A program made the translations under genes and the position numbers. Shown piece after piece: positions 31,699 to 45,500 of a stretch of DNA of 64,000 nt (the first letter of the stretch is position 1; each line of letters opens with the position of its first letter). Under the pieces are notes generated by a model. That model worked only from the letters and a program-made list of their open reading frames with translations. It did not search any database and was not told where the DNA came from. Origin of the DNA: Babylonia areolata (lineage: Eukaryota > Mollusca > Gastropoda > Neogastropoda > Buccinidae); contig NC_134879.1 in assembly GCF_041734735.1 (NCBI RefSeq), positions 7,871,310 through 7,935,309 on the forward strand, written 5' to 3'.

Positions 31699-33622
31699 AC
31701 ACACACACACAGATTTGCTGTGGCTTTTATATTGTGTACTTTGAGGTAGGTACAGCTGATGATCAGCTTCATCCTCAGATCTGTGTATGACCTCCTTCCA
31801 TTTAGTTTAATACGAACTTGATGAAATGGGGGAAAGCAGAGGACCCTGCATGCCCACTTTGCCATGGCAAACAAACTGTGGAACATGCCCTTAGCTCATG
31901 CAAAGCTGTGTTAAGCCAAGGACAGTACACATGGAGGCACAACCAAGTGCTAAAAGAAATTGCACATGTGGTGAGCACTGCTCAAGGAGCACCCATGTCA
32001 CCAGAAATTCCTGAAAAGTTACTCTCTGCAAAGGGCAAAAAAGTCTGGCCAGGAACAGCTGTAACAACCAAAGCATGGATACGTGAGCTGCTGGAAAATG
32101 CCGAAGATTGGGAATGCACAGTTAACCAACCAGAGGGGAAGAAACACCTGGTAATCATTGGCAAGAGTGGCATGAGACCTGACATAGTACTCCACTCCAA
32201 CTAGTCCAAGGCAATGAAACAAGCGATTCTGGTTGAGCTCACTGTGCCATGTGAAAGCAGAATGGAGAATGCCCACATCTACAAGACTGAGAAGTATCAT
32301 TAAGTCTAGCCAGCAGCCTGAGAGAATCTGGCTTCCAAACCAAAGTTCTCGCCATAGAGATTGGTGCTAGAGGGTTTGTAAGCGCATCTGACTACAGCCT
32401 CATGAAACAGCTGTCAATTTCTGGTGGAGAGAGGATAAGGGCTCTCAAGGCAATGGCAGAAGCAGCAGAAAAGAGTTCCAGCTGGATATGGTCGAGGAGG
32501 AATGAAAGTAAATTTCATAAGGATTAAGTTTCCCTAGGGTTAGGGTTAGGCCAGTTTCCTTCTGTGTCTCCAAGAGTGTTTCTTCTTCATCTAAACAACA
32601 AAAGCAAGAGTTCTTTTTCTTTGTGTTTTCTTGACCCCTTGAGGTTTTGATGTCATCCGTCTTAGTTTTGAAGTTGATGAATGAGAAATCCAGTTTTGTT
32701 TTTGCTTTGGGCTGACTGTCACGCAGTCTCTCAGTTTCTGTTTGGAGTTAGATGTTAGATATTTTTATTCACCATCCATTCCAGCACCTCAGCTGTCCTG
32801 CTGCTGTCCTGTTGCAGTTTGTTTGCTCCATATACAGCTTTTCTCAATGTTTAGTGAACTGCATATTTGCTCTGATGTAGAATTGGATGCCTTGGATAAT
32901 TGAAGTTCATCAGGGACTGTTGGCATTGTTTCTTTTCTTTGGACTGCTCTCTTTTGGTTTTTTTGACTATTGGCCTGCTTGCTGTGCTGCTTTCTTTTCA
33001 TGATATTTTTTTCTGCATGCATGCATTCCTTGCCTCTCTGTCTACTTTAGTTTCAGTTTCTGCCTTTTTTAATTTTGCTGTCTCCGTTTTGTTTTGTTCT
33101 GTTTTGTTTTCTTAAACTTGCCCTCCTTATCTCTTGTAAGAACAGGCTTTGCAGTACACACACAATCACAGTTACATGCTCACAGGCATGGGCACGCTCA
33201 CACTCACACACACGCACAAACACGCATTCGTGCACAGGCATCACCATCCTCAACCCTGGCTGGGCTGGAAACATTGTCACTTTTGGCAACAGTTACTTTG
33301 TAGCAATTGTGACAAAAACTTGGAAGCAAAATTGACTGTTTCTGAAATTATGTCAGCAAGGATGCGGTAATACCCTTCATGGCTGCAGTTTTAATGTATG
33401 TTATTTAGACCTGGGATCTATAGCCGAAGTACCAAAGATTCATTTGCATCACTTGCATGAGATAATTACTGAAGTTCAAAGCACCGCTTGTCTCTCATTT
33501 GGACATTGGTTCACAGGCCTGCCTAATACTATGATACGTATGTAGTTTCTTTGATTCAAGCCCCCAGACTACGGCACGACGGCCGAGTAAAGAAAAACTA
33601 TGATATTGCTGACTGTGAAAGC

Positions 33623-33668
<46 letters not shown>

Positions 33669-34651
33669 CAAATGCTAAGAAGCGCCACACATATTCATCA
33701 CTGAAGATGCACACACCATCCACACAGTTACACGGGCGCACACACACGCACCACTGCGCGCGCATACACACACGCAGTGACAGACACCACACGTAATGAT
33801 ACACAGATCAACACACAAACAATTTTACTATTGCTCACATACATACACAGACGTGTGCACACACTCGCACACATACACGCATGCGTGCACACACACACAC
33901 AGACACCCCCCCCGCCCCCATCCACACACTTTTACAGGTGCACACACGCACACAAAGGCTTGCATTGGAAACATTTCAAACACACACACACACACATGCA
34001 AACACACACACACTCACACACACACATGTGTGCACGTAACACACATTCCTTAGGTACTTTCTTTCCTCAATAGCTCCAGCTTTACAAGAAGTGTTGCTTA
34101 TGGACAGTTGAGAATAACACTTGCATATTTTTCTTTACAATAATATACAGAAATGTATTATAGTTTGTTTTCATAACAAAAATAGTGAGATTTGTCTTTT
34201 GCTTTAAGTAAAACTGTAATTGACTTGTTTTACTCTGATGCATTGTACTTTGTTTTCTTTTTTTATTAGATATTTTACTGTGCTGGATACTGTAGTCATC
34301 ACCATACTCTGTTTTCGGGGTCCATCCTGTGAATGTTCAGTATGGGTCCCAGATCTTGTTCTTTAAAATCATGTTTTAGTGTTCATAGGTAAAAATCCAT
34401 CCTTTTTTGTTTGCTTCTTGATGTTCCCAGAATTCACCATTATTCTCCCCCAAATAAGTCTTTAGAATATGTAATAGTACGGTGATCATGTTTCAGGCTT
34501 GATGCTTTGTTTTGTTAAGCCCACATATTATTTTCAAGCTTCGGTCTGGGCAGAAAATTTTTTTTCAGGCTTTGGTCTGGCTTCAGTTTGGGCAGGGAAA
34601 AAAAATTAAGGCTTCGGCCTGGGCAGAAAAAAATATTCAGGCTTGAGTAGA

Positions 34652-34689
<38 letters not shown>

Positions 34690-37600
34690 AGGAAGTGTCT
34701 GGGTTTGTTCCAATGTACCTTTTATTTACGTGTGTGCTAGCTGAATTGGTAGCACTGACTTGAAGTTGTGTACCTTGTGAATGGAGAGAGTTACCACTCT
34801 TTACTAGTTGTTAATCATTTCATCTCCTGGCCTCATTATTTGTTAATTTCCAGTGATATATATACATATATATATGTGTGTGTGTGTGTGCGTGTGCGTG
34901 TGCGTGTGTGTGTGTGCAGGAACATGACAGGTCTGGAGTTCACACTGTTGCATGCGCAGGAGCCGATATTGTATGTCATCAGAAAACAGAATCGTCACTC
35001 ACCAACACAAGGTCAGGGTCATTTGTTCTGTTCATTTAAAAGATAATGGTTAAAGGTCCCATAGCCTTTTACAGTCATTGGGGCAATGAATTATATCCAC
35101 TGTTTCAAAAGCTTGGCATAGAAAGGCAGAAGTCCAATTCATTGCCATTTTAACTTTCCCCAACTGAAGTCGGGTACCCATCCACAGCTAGGTACGAGTG
35201 AGGAAAATTGTAGTAAAGTGCCTTTTCAGTTTCCCAAGGGCACAACACAAAGCCAGAATGGGGCCACAGACCCTGATTATTGGTGAACACTGGATCAGAA
35301 GTCCAGCGCCTGACCAGTTCTCTTACAGCGCCGTTTTCTGTTCATTTATCATTGTATCAGATAGTATTGATATGGGTTTCACAAGTTCAGCCCCAGTTTT
35401 ATTGCATAAGGGTGAACATTTTTCTGATCTCCCAGGTCAGTATGTGCAGACCTGTTTGTGCCTGAACAACCTTTGTCTGTATATGCATGCAGAACATCAA
35501 ATATGCACGCTAAAGGTTCTGTAATCCATGTCAGTGTTCATTGGGTTATGGAAACAATAACATACCCAGCATGTACACCCACAAAAATGGACTATGGCTG
35601 CCTACATGGCTCATACATATGAGTGAACGTGTGAATTATGGCCCATGATTGAAGAAGAAGAAGCAGAAGATGGTATTCAGTGTATTGATATTGTTATTAA
35701 TGTTGAACTGAATTAATAATAATAGAAAATGTCAACAAAAAAAAGGAGTTTCAAGAGAGGGAACAAGGGAAATGGAAGGATGAATGATGTTTTTAATATT
35801 ATGTTTATGGAGAAGGACTAAATTCAAAAGAATAATATTACAGTATCAAATGTTGCGAAATTGAAAAACGTCTCATAATCATCTAAGATAGAAAAGCTCA
35901 TATTTCCATTTAAACAAATATACAACATGTACAGATTTTGTAAACAACAGGAACAGTTTGATGAAATATTTGTCATAGGAATCAGAACTTTTCCTTTTCA
36001 TGGCTTACAGCCTGGACTGATGCAATCTCATTTTTAAAGATGTGCATCACCAGGTTTTGAATTCTTTCTCTCTCTTTCTCACTCACACACACACGCACAT
36101 GCACATGCACACGCACACGCACACACACACACACACACACACATGTGCGCGTGCAGACAGAATGCATACACACATGCACACAAAAATACATACAGATGTA
36201 TGTGCGCGCACACATACATACATACACTCACTATTTACAGCTGCCTATGAATTTTGGTTTTATACTTTCCTTGCTCTTTATCAATAGCCAGGCAGAAGCT
36301 AACAATTGTGCAATATGTGATATGCAGTGACACCTTTGGCCGACTATTACATCATTGCTGGTGTTGTGTACCAAGGGCCAGACCTGGGGTCTGTCATCAA
36401 CTCCAGAATTGTAAGGGTCTTGTTGTTATTTTTAGTATGTCAAGACATACCTGATATCATATGTGAACAATTATTGATAAAGAAGTCATTTATTTTGTTG
36501 GGTAGTCATAATATGGCCCTGTGAACTTGGCTGGAGTATAAGCAACAATGTCAAATGTCAAGGAAGTCATTTATCAAAATCTGTAATTGGTGGTGGTGGT
36601 GTGTCCATCGAGATCAGTGATGACCATCGTTGTCATCCACCTGGGGGATGGGGGGAGGGTGGTGGTGGGGTGGGGGGGAGGATGCTCATGAATCTATCTG
36701 TGAATGCGCAGATGGCTGAATAGTCCAGTCTGTGCACGAAATGTTCGCTGACAGTTGGGGCAGACAAAGACAGGCATACCATTGTCAGGGAGCTTGTTTG
36801 CCCGTGACTTTCTGGCCTGCCTCTTCTGAACAGCTGCAGCAGTCCTGCTGGCCTCGCACAACTTGGCACCTTTGTGCACAGCAGCGCGCCATTTGTCACG
36901 GTCCACTGCAGATTCCTCCCAGGAGTCAGGGTTGATATCAAACGCTTTCAGAGAGACTTTCAGAGTATCTCTGAAGCGCTTCTTCTGACCTCCGTGTGAT
37001 CTCTTCCCTTGTTGCAGCTCGCCATGGAAGAGCCTTTTGGGCAGCCGATGGTCTGGCATGCGCGCCACATGTCCAGCCCAGCGAAGCTGGGACTGCATCA
37101 GGATGGTGAAGATGCTGGGAAGGGTGGCTTTTGCGAGCACCTCTGTGTCTGGGGTCCTGTCTTGCCACTTGATGTTCAGTAGCTTCCTGAGGCATGTTGT
37201 GTGGAAGTGGTTCAGCTTCTTGGCATGTCGTTGGTACACTGTCCAAGTTTCGCAGGCGTACAGTAGTGTGGGGAGAACTACTGCTCTGTAGACCTTTAGC
37301 TTGGTCTCAAGACTAATGCCTCTTCTGTTCCAGACATTTGCATTGAGTCTACCAAAAGTTGCGCTTGCTCTTGCAATCCTGACGTTCACTTCATCGTCGA
37401 TGGTCGCATTTCGTGACAGTGTGCTGCCAAAGTATGTGAACCGCTCCACCGCACTGAGTCTCTGACCGTTGACTGTGATGTTGGGCTCAACGTAGGGTTT
37501 CCCTGGGGCTGGCTGATGTAGAACTTCAGTTTTCCTCGTGCTGATGGTAAGGCCGAAGTTCCTGCTGGCAGTGGCAAACTTGTCGACGCTGAGTTGCATG

Positions 37601-40600
37601 TCAGCTTCAGATCCAGCGTTGAGGGCACAATCATCAGCAAACAAAAAGTCTCTGATGATGTCTGTCATGACCTTCGTTTTTGCTTGAAGCCTTCTGAGGT
37701 TAAACAGCTTGCCATCTGTTTGGTACTTTAGGCTGATTCCAACATCGCCATCTCTGAAGGCATCAGTAAGCATTGCAGAGAACATGAGGCTGAACAGCGT
37801 TGGAGCCAGGACGCAGCCTTGCTTGACACCATTTGTGACAGGAAAAGGAGCAGATGTTTCGCCATTGACCTGGACTCAAGCCTGCGTGCCTTCATGGAAT
37901 TGGCTGACCAAGGAAATAAATTTCCGAGGGCATCCGTACTTGGCCATGATCTTCCACAGTCCCTCTCTACTCACGGTGTCGAAGGCCTTAGTGAGGTCGA
38001 CATAGGTGGAGAACAGATCAGTATTTTGCTCCTGACATTTCTCTTGCAGCTGCCTTGCAGCAAACACCATGTCGGTGGTTCCACGCGCTTTCCGGAATCC
38101 ACATTGGCTCTCAGGCAAGTGACCTTGGTCAAGGTGTGCTGTGAGGCGGTTTAGTAGGATCCTGGCAAGTATCTTGCCTGCGATGGAGAGCAAGGAAATG
38201 CCCCGATGGTTATCACAGGCTTGCCGGTTCCCCTTTCGCTTGTACAAGTGAATGATAGATGCATCTTTGAAATCCTGGGGGATCGTCTCTTCTTTCCACA
38301 TGAGTGAGTACAGCTGATGGAGCTTCTCAGTCAGCACAGTGCCTCCATCCTTGTAGACCTCTGCTGGTATGGAGTCTGAGCCAGGTGCTTTGCCACTGGA
38401 TAGCAGACGGATTGCTTTCTGGGTCTCAAGAGGTGTTGGCGGATCGTCCAGTGCTTCATTGATGGGGACTTGTGGGAGACGGTCTATGGCTTCATCATGT
38501 ATGGAGGAAGGGCGATTTAAGACACTGTTGAAGTGCTCAGCCCAGTGTTCGAGAACTTTCTCCTTCTCGGTGATCAAGGTATTCCCATCTGCACTGAGGA
38601 GCGGGGATGATCCTGAGGATGTGGGGCCGTAGACTTCTTTTAAGGCATCATAGAACCTCTTCATATCGTGCCTGTCAGCATATCCCTGGATCTCATCAGC
38701 TTTGTCACTCAGCCACTTATCCTGCATCTGGCGTAACTTTTGCTGAACAGTTCTGTGGATGGCATCGTACGCATCCTTTTTTGATGTGGACTTTGGGTTA
38801 CTCAGGTAGGCTTGATGCAGACGGCGTTTCTCATCCAGAAGCTGCTTGATTTCATCACAGTTTTCATCAAACCAGTCTTTGTGCTTTCTGGTCATGGGTC
38901 CCAGGGTCTCTGAAGCTGTACTATAGATCAGCTCACGCAGGGTCCTCCAGTCAGACTCCACATTCTGGTTGTCCAGAGAGGCGGATTCCAGATGATCTTC
39001 CAGCAGCTCCACAAAGGACTGTTTGATGGTGATGTTTTTCAGCTTAGCGATGTTGAGCCGTTTTGGAGCCTTCTGGCCTTGGGGGCGTCTCTTGGGCTGG
39101 ATTCGAATATTCAGCTTCGAGACTACAAGGTGATGGTCTGTCCAACACTCGGCGCCACACATGGTCTTTGTTACACGTACATCTTGCCTATCCCTTTTCC
39201 TGACGATGACATAATCGATGAGATGCCAATGCTTTGAGCGAGGGTGCATCCATGACGTCCTGTTACGGGTAGGGAGGCAGAAAACTGTGTTGGTTATCAG
39301 CAGTTCGTGCTCTGCACAGGTCTGAAGCAAAAGCAATCCATTTGGGTTGCAGTGGCCCACACCGTGCTTTCCAATCACTCCATCCCAGGAGATGTAGTCA
39401 GAGCCAACTCTAGCATTGAAGTCCCCAAGAATGAGAAGCTTGTCTGCTTTAGGGATAACAGCAATGACAGAGTGAAGGTCCTCGTAGAACTTCGCCTTCA
39501 CTTCATCCGGGTTGGTCATGGTTGGGGCGTAGGCACTGACAATGGTGAGGTGCTTCTGGCCAGATGCCAGTGGGAGTTTCATGGTCATAAGCCTATCGTT
39601 GACTCCCTTTGGGATTCCAGCTAGCTTGCTGACAAGTGCTGTTTTTACTGCAAAACCAACGCCAGCCTCACGTCGCTCTTCGCTTCCTCGTCCACTCCAG
39701 AAGAAGGTGTAACCAGATCCCTGTTCACAGAGCTCGCCTTCGCCTGCAAGCCGAGTCTCACTCAAGGCTGCAATGTCAATGTTGTATCTGGCGAGTTCGG
39801 ATGCAACTAGTGCCGTTCTCCTTTGGGGTCTGTCCGCGTTATCTCTGTCCAGGAGAGTCCTTATGTTCCAAGCACCAGTGGTGAGAGGAACGATCCTTGT
39901 TTTTTTCTTTTCTTTCTTGTTTCGACCGCTGATGTAGGGTCCCCGCCAGCCGCGGTATGCTGGCCAGGGTGATATGGAACAGGCAATTTTTAGGGCACCT
40001 TTTCTAGCCCCTTCCTCATGCCAGGGAGGTGAGCAGTGCATTCCTAAAGAGGGCTGCTCAGACGCTCAGACGGCTGCCGAGCTCCATCGCTGCTCCTGTC
40101 GATGAAGAACGACCCTATGGCCTGAGCCGCCTGCGTGCAGGTCTGCGGCTGCGACTGCCAGTGTACCCACACCTGTCGTTTCGTCGCTCGCCTGTCGCCA
40201 CAGGACTTGGGGGTGATGAAATGATGAAGGATGAAAGGTCATTTTGGATGACTGATGACTTGCGCGATGAGTTTGTTTAAAGTGAAGAGGAGTTGCGCAA
40301 CGTCGACCTCACTCTCTCGTCCGGGTCCACCAATTTCCAGTGGCAAGACTAAGTCGAGACGACTGGAGGATGAGCACGGATGCAGTGGATGACCAAGATA
40401 TCCTTTCGGTGTCTCATCTTGCTCTCTGCACTCCACAGTGCGTTGCTGTAACCGCCTTCCTCTCCGTTGAACCGATAGGTTTCTTCCGCAGATTCTGCCG
40501 GATCCAGACTTCGCATGCATGGGTAGACACACCCCGGGGACCAACTGCGTGTGGCATGCACACAGCACGGTGGAGCTAGATGGCCGTCGGTGGCTCTCCT

Positions 40601-42513
40601 GAGCCAACGCCCTTTTATGGATCTCCATAAGGGTGTCTAGCCACCTGCCTCACCAGTCCCGGAAGGCAGTGGTGGGAGTGCCGGTTTAGTCGCCGGCAAC
40701 CCAACCCTGAACAGGTTGTACTGGATTACAGGTTACCAGTAGCAGATCTAATGACCTGACCTGACCTGAAAAAAAAAAAATCTGTAATTATAGACAATCT
40801 GAAATCATCTGTAAATCATTATTATTATGAATAACCTGAATAAGGTCATTTGAATTTTAAAAAATTGTCATACAACTTGTTCTGAAAATTGATGGATACT
40901 ATCGTTGATCAGAACATGTTGGGAATATTTACAGTTGAGAATGGAACCAGTTTTTTTTACTGAATTATTTTACAATATTACAATTTTTTCTCTTAAACAT
41001 TATTAAAAAGGTTATTTGAAGTTGTCTTTTTCATTGGTGCAGTTGATAATCATTTATAGAAAATTCGCAACATTTACTTCTGCAGTCATACTTTCTTTTC
41101 TTTATCTGACTGCTACTACCAAGAAGTTGTTGCGAGGAGACAAAGTTGGCGATCTGTATTATGCTGTGGGTGTGGAATATATCTGAAACTCCGTCAGTGC
41201 ACCATGGCTTGGTCTTCCTCTGGCTTGGAAGCCTTAGTACTTGGTGCACTTTGGCAGTGATTGCCTGGCATTATCTGAACGTGGATCACTGAACACTTGT
41301 CAGGCACATGCACTCAGTAGAAACCACACTGTAGTTGTATGACTGGGTATGATAGTGGATCCATTCCATAAAGGCAGATCAACATTCACAGGCATGGATG
41401 GTTACGCGGCACAGACATATACAGATAGAACAGGGTTTTACATTAATGGTTGCCTGACTGCCCAGGGCAAGTAGATATCATGTCAGGTAATTAATGTCCG
41501 TACTGAGCTTGCCTGACCAGGTGTGATATTTTTCATGACTAACATGCTGTGTTTTCAAAAATATCAATCTTGCTCCTGATACCAAATGTCAGATACGCTC
41601 TTAATCTAGCAGATGATGGTTCCAGTGTCACTTCGACAGTTGGTCACCAGAAAAAGAGAAATGTTGTGCAGCTCTTGAAGATGACTTGCCATTATGGTTG
41701 CTTTTTTTGGAGAGCCAGTGGTAATTTTTTTTTTTAAATTTTTTTTTATACTGTATAGTTAGTCTTCTGCCCATCACATTACATAACTCATCATGGTACA
41801 ACAGGCACTAATGTCATTCCACTTCATGTGAAAAAAATGATTCTATGAGTGAATGAACCACTGTGGGTGAAGAAGCAAAACTGAAACATAGCAAAGAGCA
41901 GAAGACTGAAGAGGAGAAAGAACACAGTTTTCAGCTGAAATGGCTGAAAGAATATCTGTGGCTTTCAGTCAGCAGTGAAAGCCCAGAACTTAAAAGAATA
42001 AACATTCCTTTGAGAATAGGGTTTGGCTGCTTCTTTCTTGTATATGAGCGTGTGTGTGAGGGGGGTGGGGGGTGGGGTGGGGTGGGGATGGGGGGTGCGT
42101 ATATGATGCATGATTACATTCTTATTTTGTGAAGGTCAGACAAGTCTGTCTGGGCAGATGAATTTATCATTGACTTACCTGCCTGGGCAAGTGGAAAAAT
42201 AAAGTTAATGCTGAGCCCTTTACAAGGTCATGCAGTCTTGTATTTGTGGGGAAACACATACACACACACACACACGCACGCACACACACACACACACACA
42301 CACACAAAATAATAATACTTTTTTTTCAAGTAAGTCTTGATTCTTTTAAAGTTCAGTTGCTATACAAACCTCAGTTGGAAGTTGGCCTTCAAGGCTGCTG
42401 TGTACATTTGTGGGTCTTTGAAACTTAGATGCAACACTTAATGTCTGTATGCTCACTTTGTACTGCTTATACCATGTGGGCCATGGTATGTATTAAAATT
42501 ATTGTTGTTTTTA

Positions 42514-42552
<39 letters not shown>

Positions 42553-45500
42553 TTGAATATACTTTTATACACAAGCATATGTACAAGCACACAAACACTT
42601 ATTACAAGAATAAAGTCATGAATTGAAAACCATTATCATGATGACCTATTTTTTGCAGTGCTCCTTCACAGTCATGTTCAGTGAACAAACAAAAAAAATT
42701 CATTCACAAATGAAATATCTTGTTTTCATCTGTATTGTTTATTCGTTCCCCGTAACCTTTCTGATAATGTGTTCCAGCTGAACACACTCAGTCACCTCCA
42801 GTCTGCATTTGATGAAAGTAAGTATGCATTTTGACTGGCTTTTGTATACATGCAGATACTCTTTCTGATAACTCAGTTGTCTGCATGTCAGTGTCTCTGT
42901 GTGTTTATATGAGACTGTGTGTGTGTGTAAATCAGAATCGGAATCAGTTTTTATTGTCAATTAACCAGTTGAGTGCCAGAGAATTTAGTAAAAAACAAAA
43001 ACAAAAAAAAAAAACCCCAAAAAACTGCTTTCCCCTTGCCAGAGAATTTTGAGGATTCAGGGGTAATAAATCACAAAAAAAAATTCTAGCACAAAAGCTA
43101 TGGGCGATACAGAAAGTAAACGTTTTTGTGAAGGAAAATGAGTGTAGATTCTGCTTCTGGGCTTTTTTCCCCAATAGGTTGATTGTAGATAACTTTTCAG
43201 GCATGTAAAGTCAATATATTTTTTTGTGCAACAAAAAAGTCTATTTCCACCTCTACATAATGACATCCATAAAGAAAAAAACAACAAAATACAGCTAGAA
43301 ATAGCATGCCTATTGTCAGATTATACCTGTAGAGGAAATTGAAACAGGCTATAAGTTTATAAAAACAAATCACAGCTCGTGTAGTGTAAGTGAATCACTG
43401 TCCCAACAATGATAAAGGTGTGTATAGTCAACATAAAAGGTCAGTCACAGTCTCAGAAACTGAGCTGGCAAGCTTTTTGACAGCTAAGAGCGTTTGCAAG
43501 TGAGAGAGTGAAGTTCTTTGATGACGTTCACTCCTTTCAAGTTGCACGTGGGCCGATTAACCCTCTTACCTCCAGGTCGCTCAGCACTAATCACCCATGA
43601 AATCCCATGCCAAGGGGAATGACTCTTGCAATTTGCGATAGTAGGTAATTATAACATTGATTAAAAATATAATTACCTTCTTTTGTTGCACATATTTATT
43701 TTTCCTGCATTCTACACATAATAAAGTTGCAAAAGAAGTTTTGTTTCCAGGCTTATGTTGCTTTGTATTTACACAAAAAAAATAAAAGTGTCAAATTTGA
43801 TGGTCAACTTTGAAAAAAATTCTTTTAATTACAGTATGATTTTCTTTGAAATAAGTTTTGATAAGTTTATCTAGTCTGCAGTGTCTTCTAACACATCTTC
43901 ATTTTTTAATTTTTTTTTTTACTCAACTTGAATTGCAACAATCAACATGTTGATTTTTATGTTCTTTTCATTTTGAGGGATGATGTGCTTTCCTGTGATG
44001 GTGGGGAGAAAAACAACCGCAAACAATCAAAAACAAACAATAAATCTACCTCACATGTAATTTCTCCATAATGAAAAGAAAAATATAATCCATTGAACTA
44101 GCAAAATCAGGAAGATCGTACAGAACACCAGTAATTATCAGTGTAATCAACAACTGACAGTATTGATTCTGACGGTATGGCAATCGATTCATGATTTTGG
44201 AGGTCCGGTAATTGATCCGCACTCAAGTACTGACTACACTCTCAATATCAGTAAAACTCAGTCAGTGGATGTCTAGGTCACTCAGTATTATCGACTTTTA
44301 CCAAATTCTCACGCAGAAATCATCATCAGAATAGTCGTTCTGATTACGCTACCACTCTCGACAGTCATCAAACTCTTCTTGCAACTTTGAAATTTCAGAA
44401 CTTTGGCAAAACTTAACCAAATCAGTAGTATATTCCATTGAACTAGCACGATCAGGAAGATCGTGCAGAACGCCAATAAATATCAGTGAAATCAAGACTA
44501 ACTCACTGACAGTATCAATTTTGGAGGTCCGGCATTTAATTCATGATTTCAGAGGTCTGGCTATTGATTCACATTCAAGTGACCAACTCCACTCTTATTT
44601 TTGGCAAAACTCGGGTCAGTTGACATTTAGATCACTCAGTTCAATCGATTTTTACAAGAGTCTCACACAAAAATCATTAAAACAGTTCAAAGTCATCTTC
44701 AGAATCGGCATTCAGATTACACTAAAGCTCTCGGCAATCATCAAACTCATCTTGCAACTTTAAAAATTCACAACTTTGTCAAAATTCAAGCAAATCAGAC
44801 TCTGAAAAGTGCAAAATGCATGGCAGGAAGTGCCGAAAACGAAGCGGTGAATCTTGCGCAAGTCTCATTTTTGTGAACAATAATGGCTGCACCCATAGTA
44901 AGCACATGTTTAGCCGGCGGTACCGGGCAGGTTCAGGCGTTACACTGCAAGCGGCTATTGGGTGAGTACAGTGTATAATGGTTAAAGTGTCTGCTGTGCA
45001 TCCGGCTTGCCACCTCTTCAAACAAGTCATCTAGCTAATTCAGCGAAAAAAAGCATAAAAAACAAAAAGCATGCGTGTCATGTCCAGTGCAGGTTCAACC
45101 CTGCATTTCGTGAAAATCGTGGAGCATTGGCGGTTGTCGATTTCCTACAGTCTGCATTGAAATATGAGTACCCTTCTTCCCAAGAGCCACGCCCCCTTGA
45201 TGACCTCTGGCTGGCATTCGACCTATTGTCTTACATCACTCCTCTCCCTCTCCTCCCCTTCTTCCTCGCTGGACATATTCTGTCAGTCATAGCCGCTTGT
45301 CCAAAAACGCTGTCTGATTGGATGGATGGACTGAATTACCATCAAATGGGCTGTCAGTTTCATTACTGTCGTTGTCAATCACCATCATTTTCAAACCAAT
45401 CATCAGACAAGAGAGATCCTTCTCCATCACAAAAGCTGTCCATGATCACAAGTAGAGCTTTCACTAATTGTGTAAATCTGCTGACTATGACTATTTGCTT

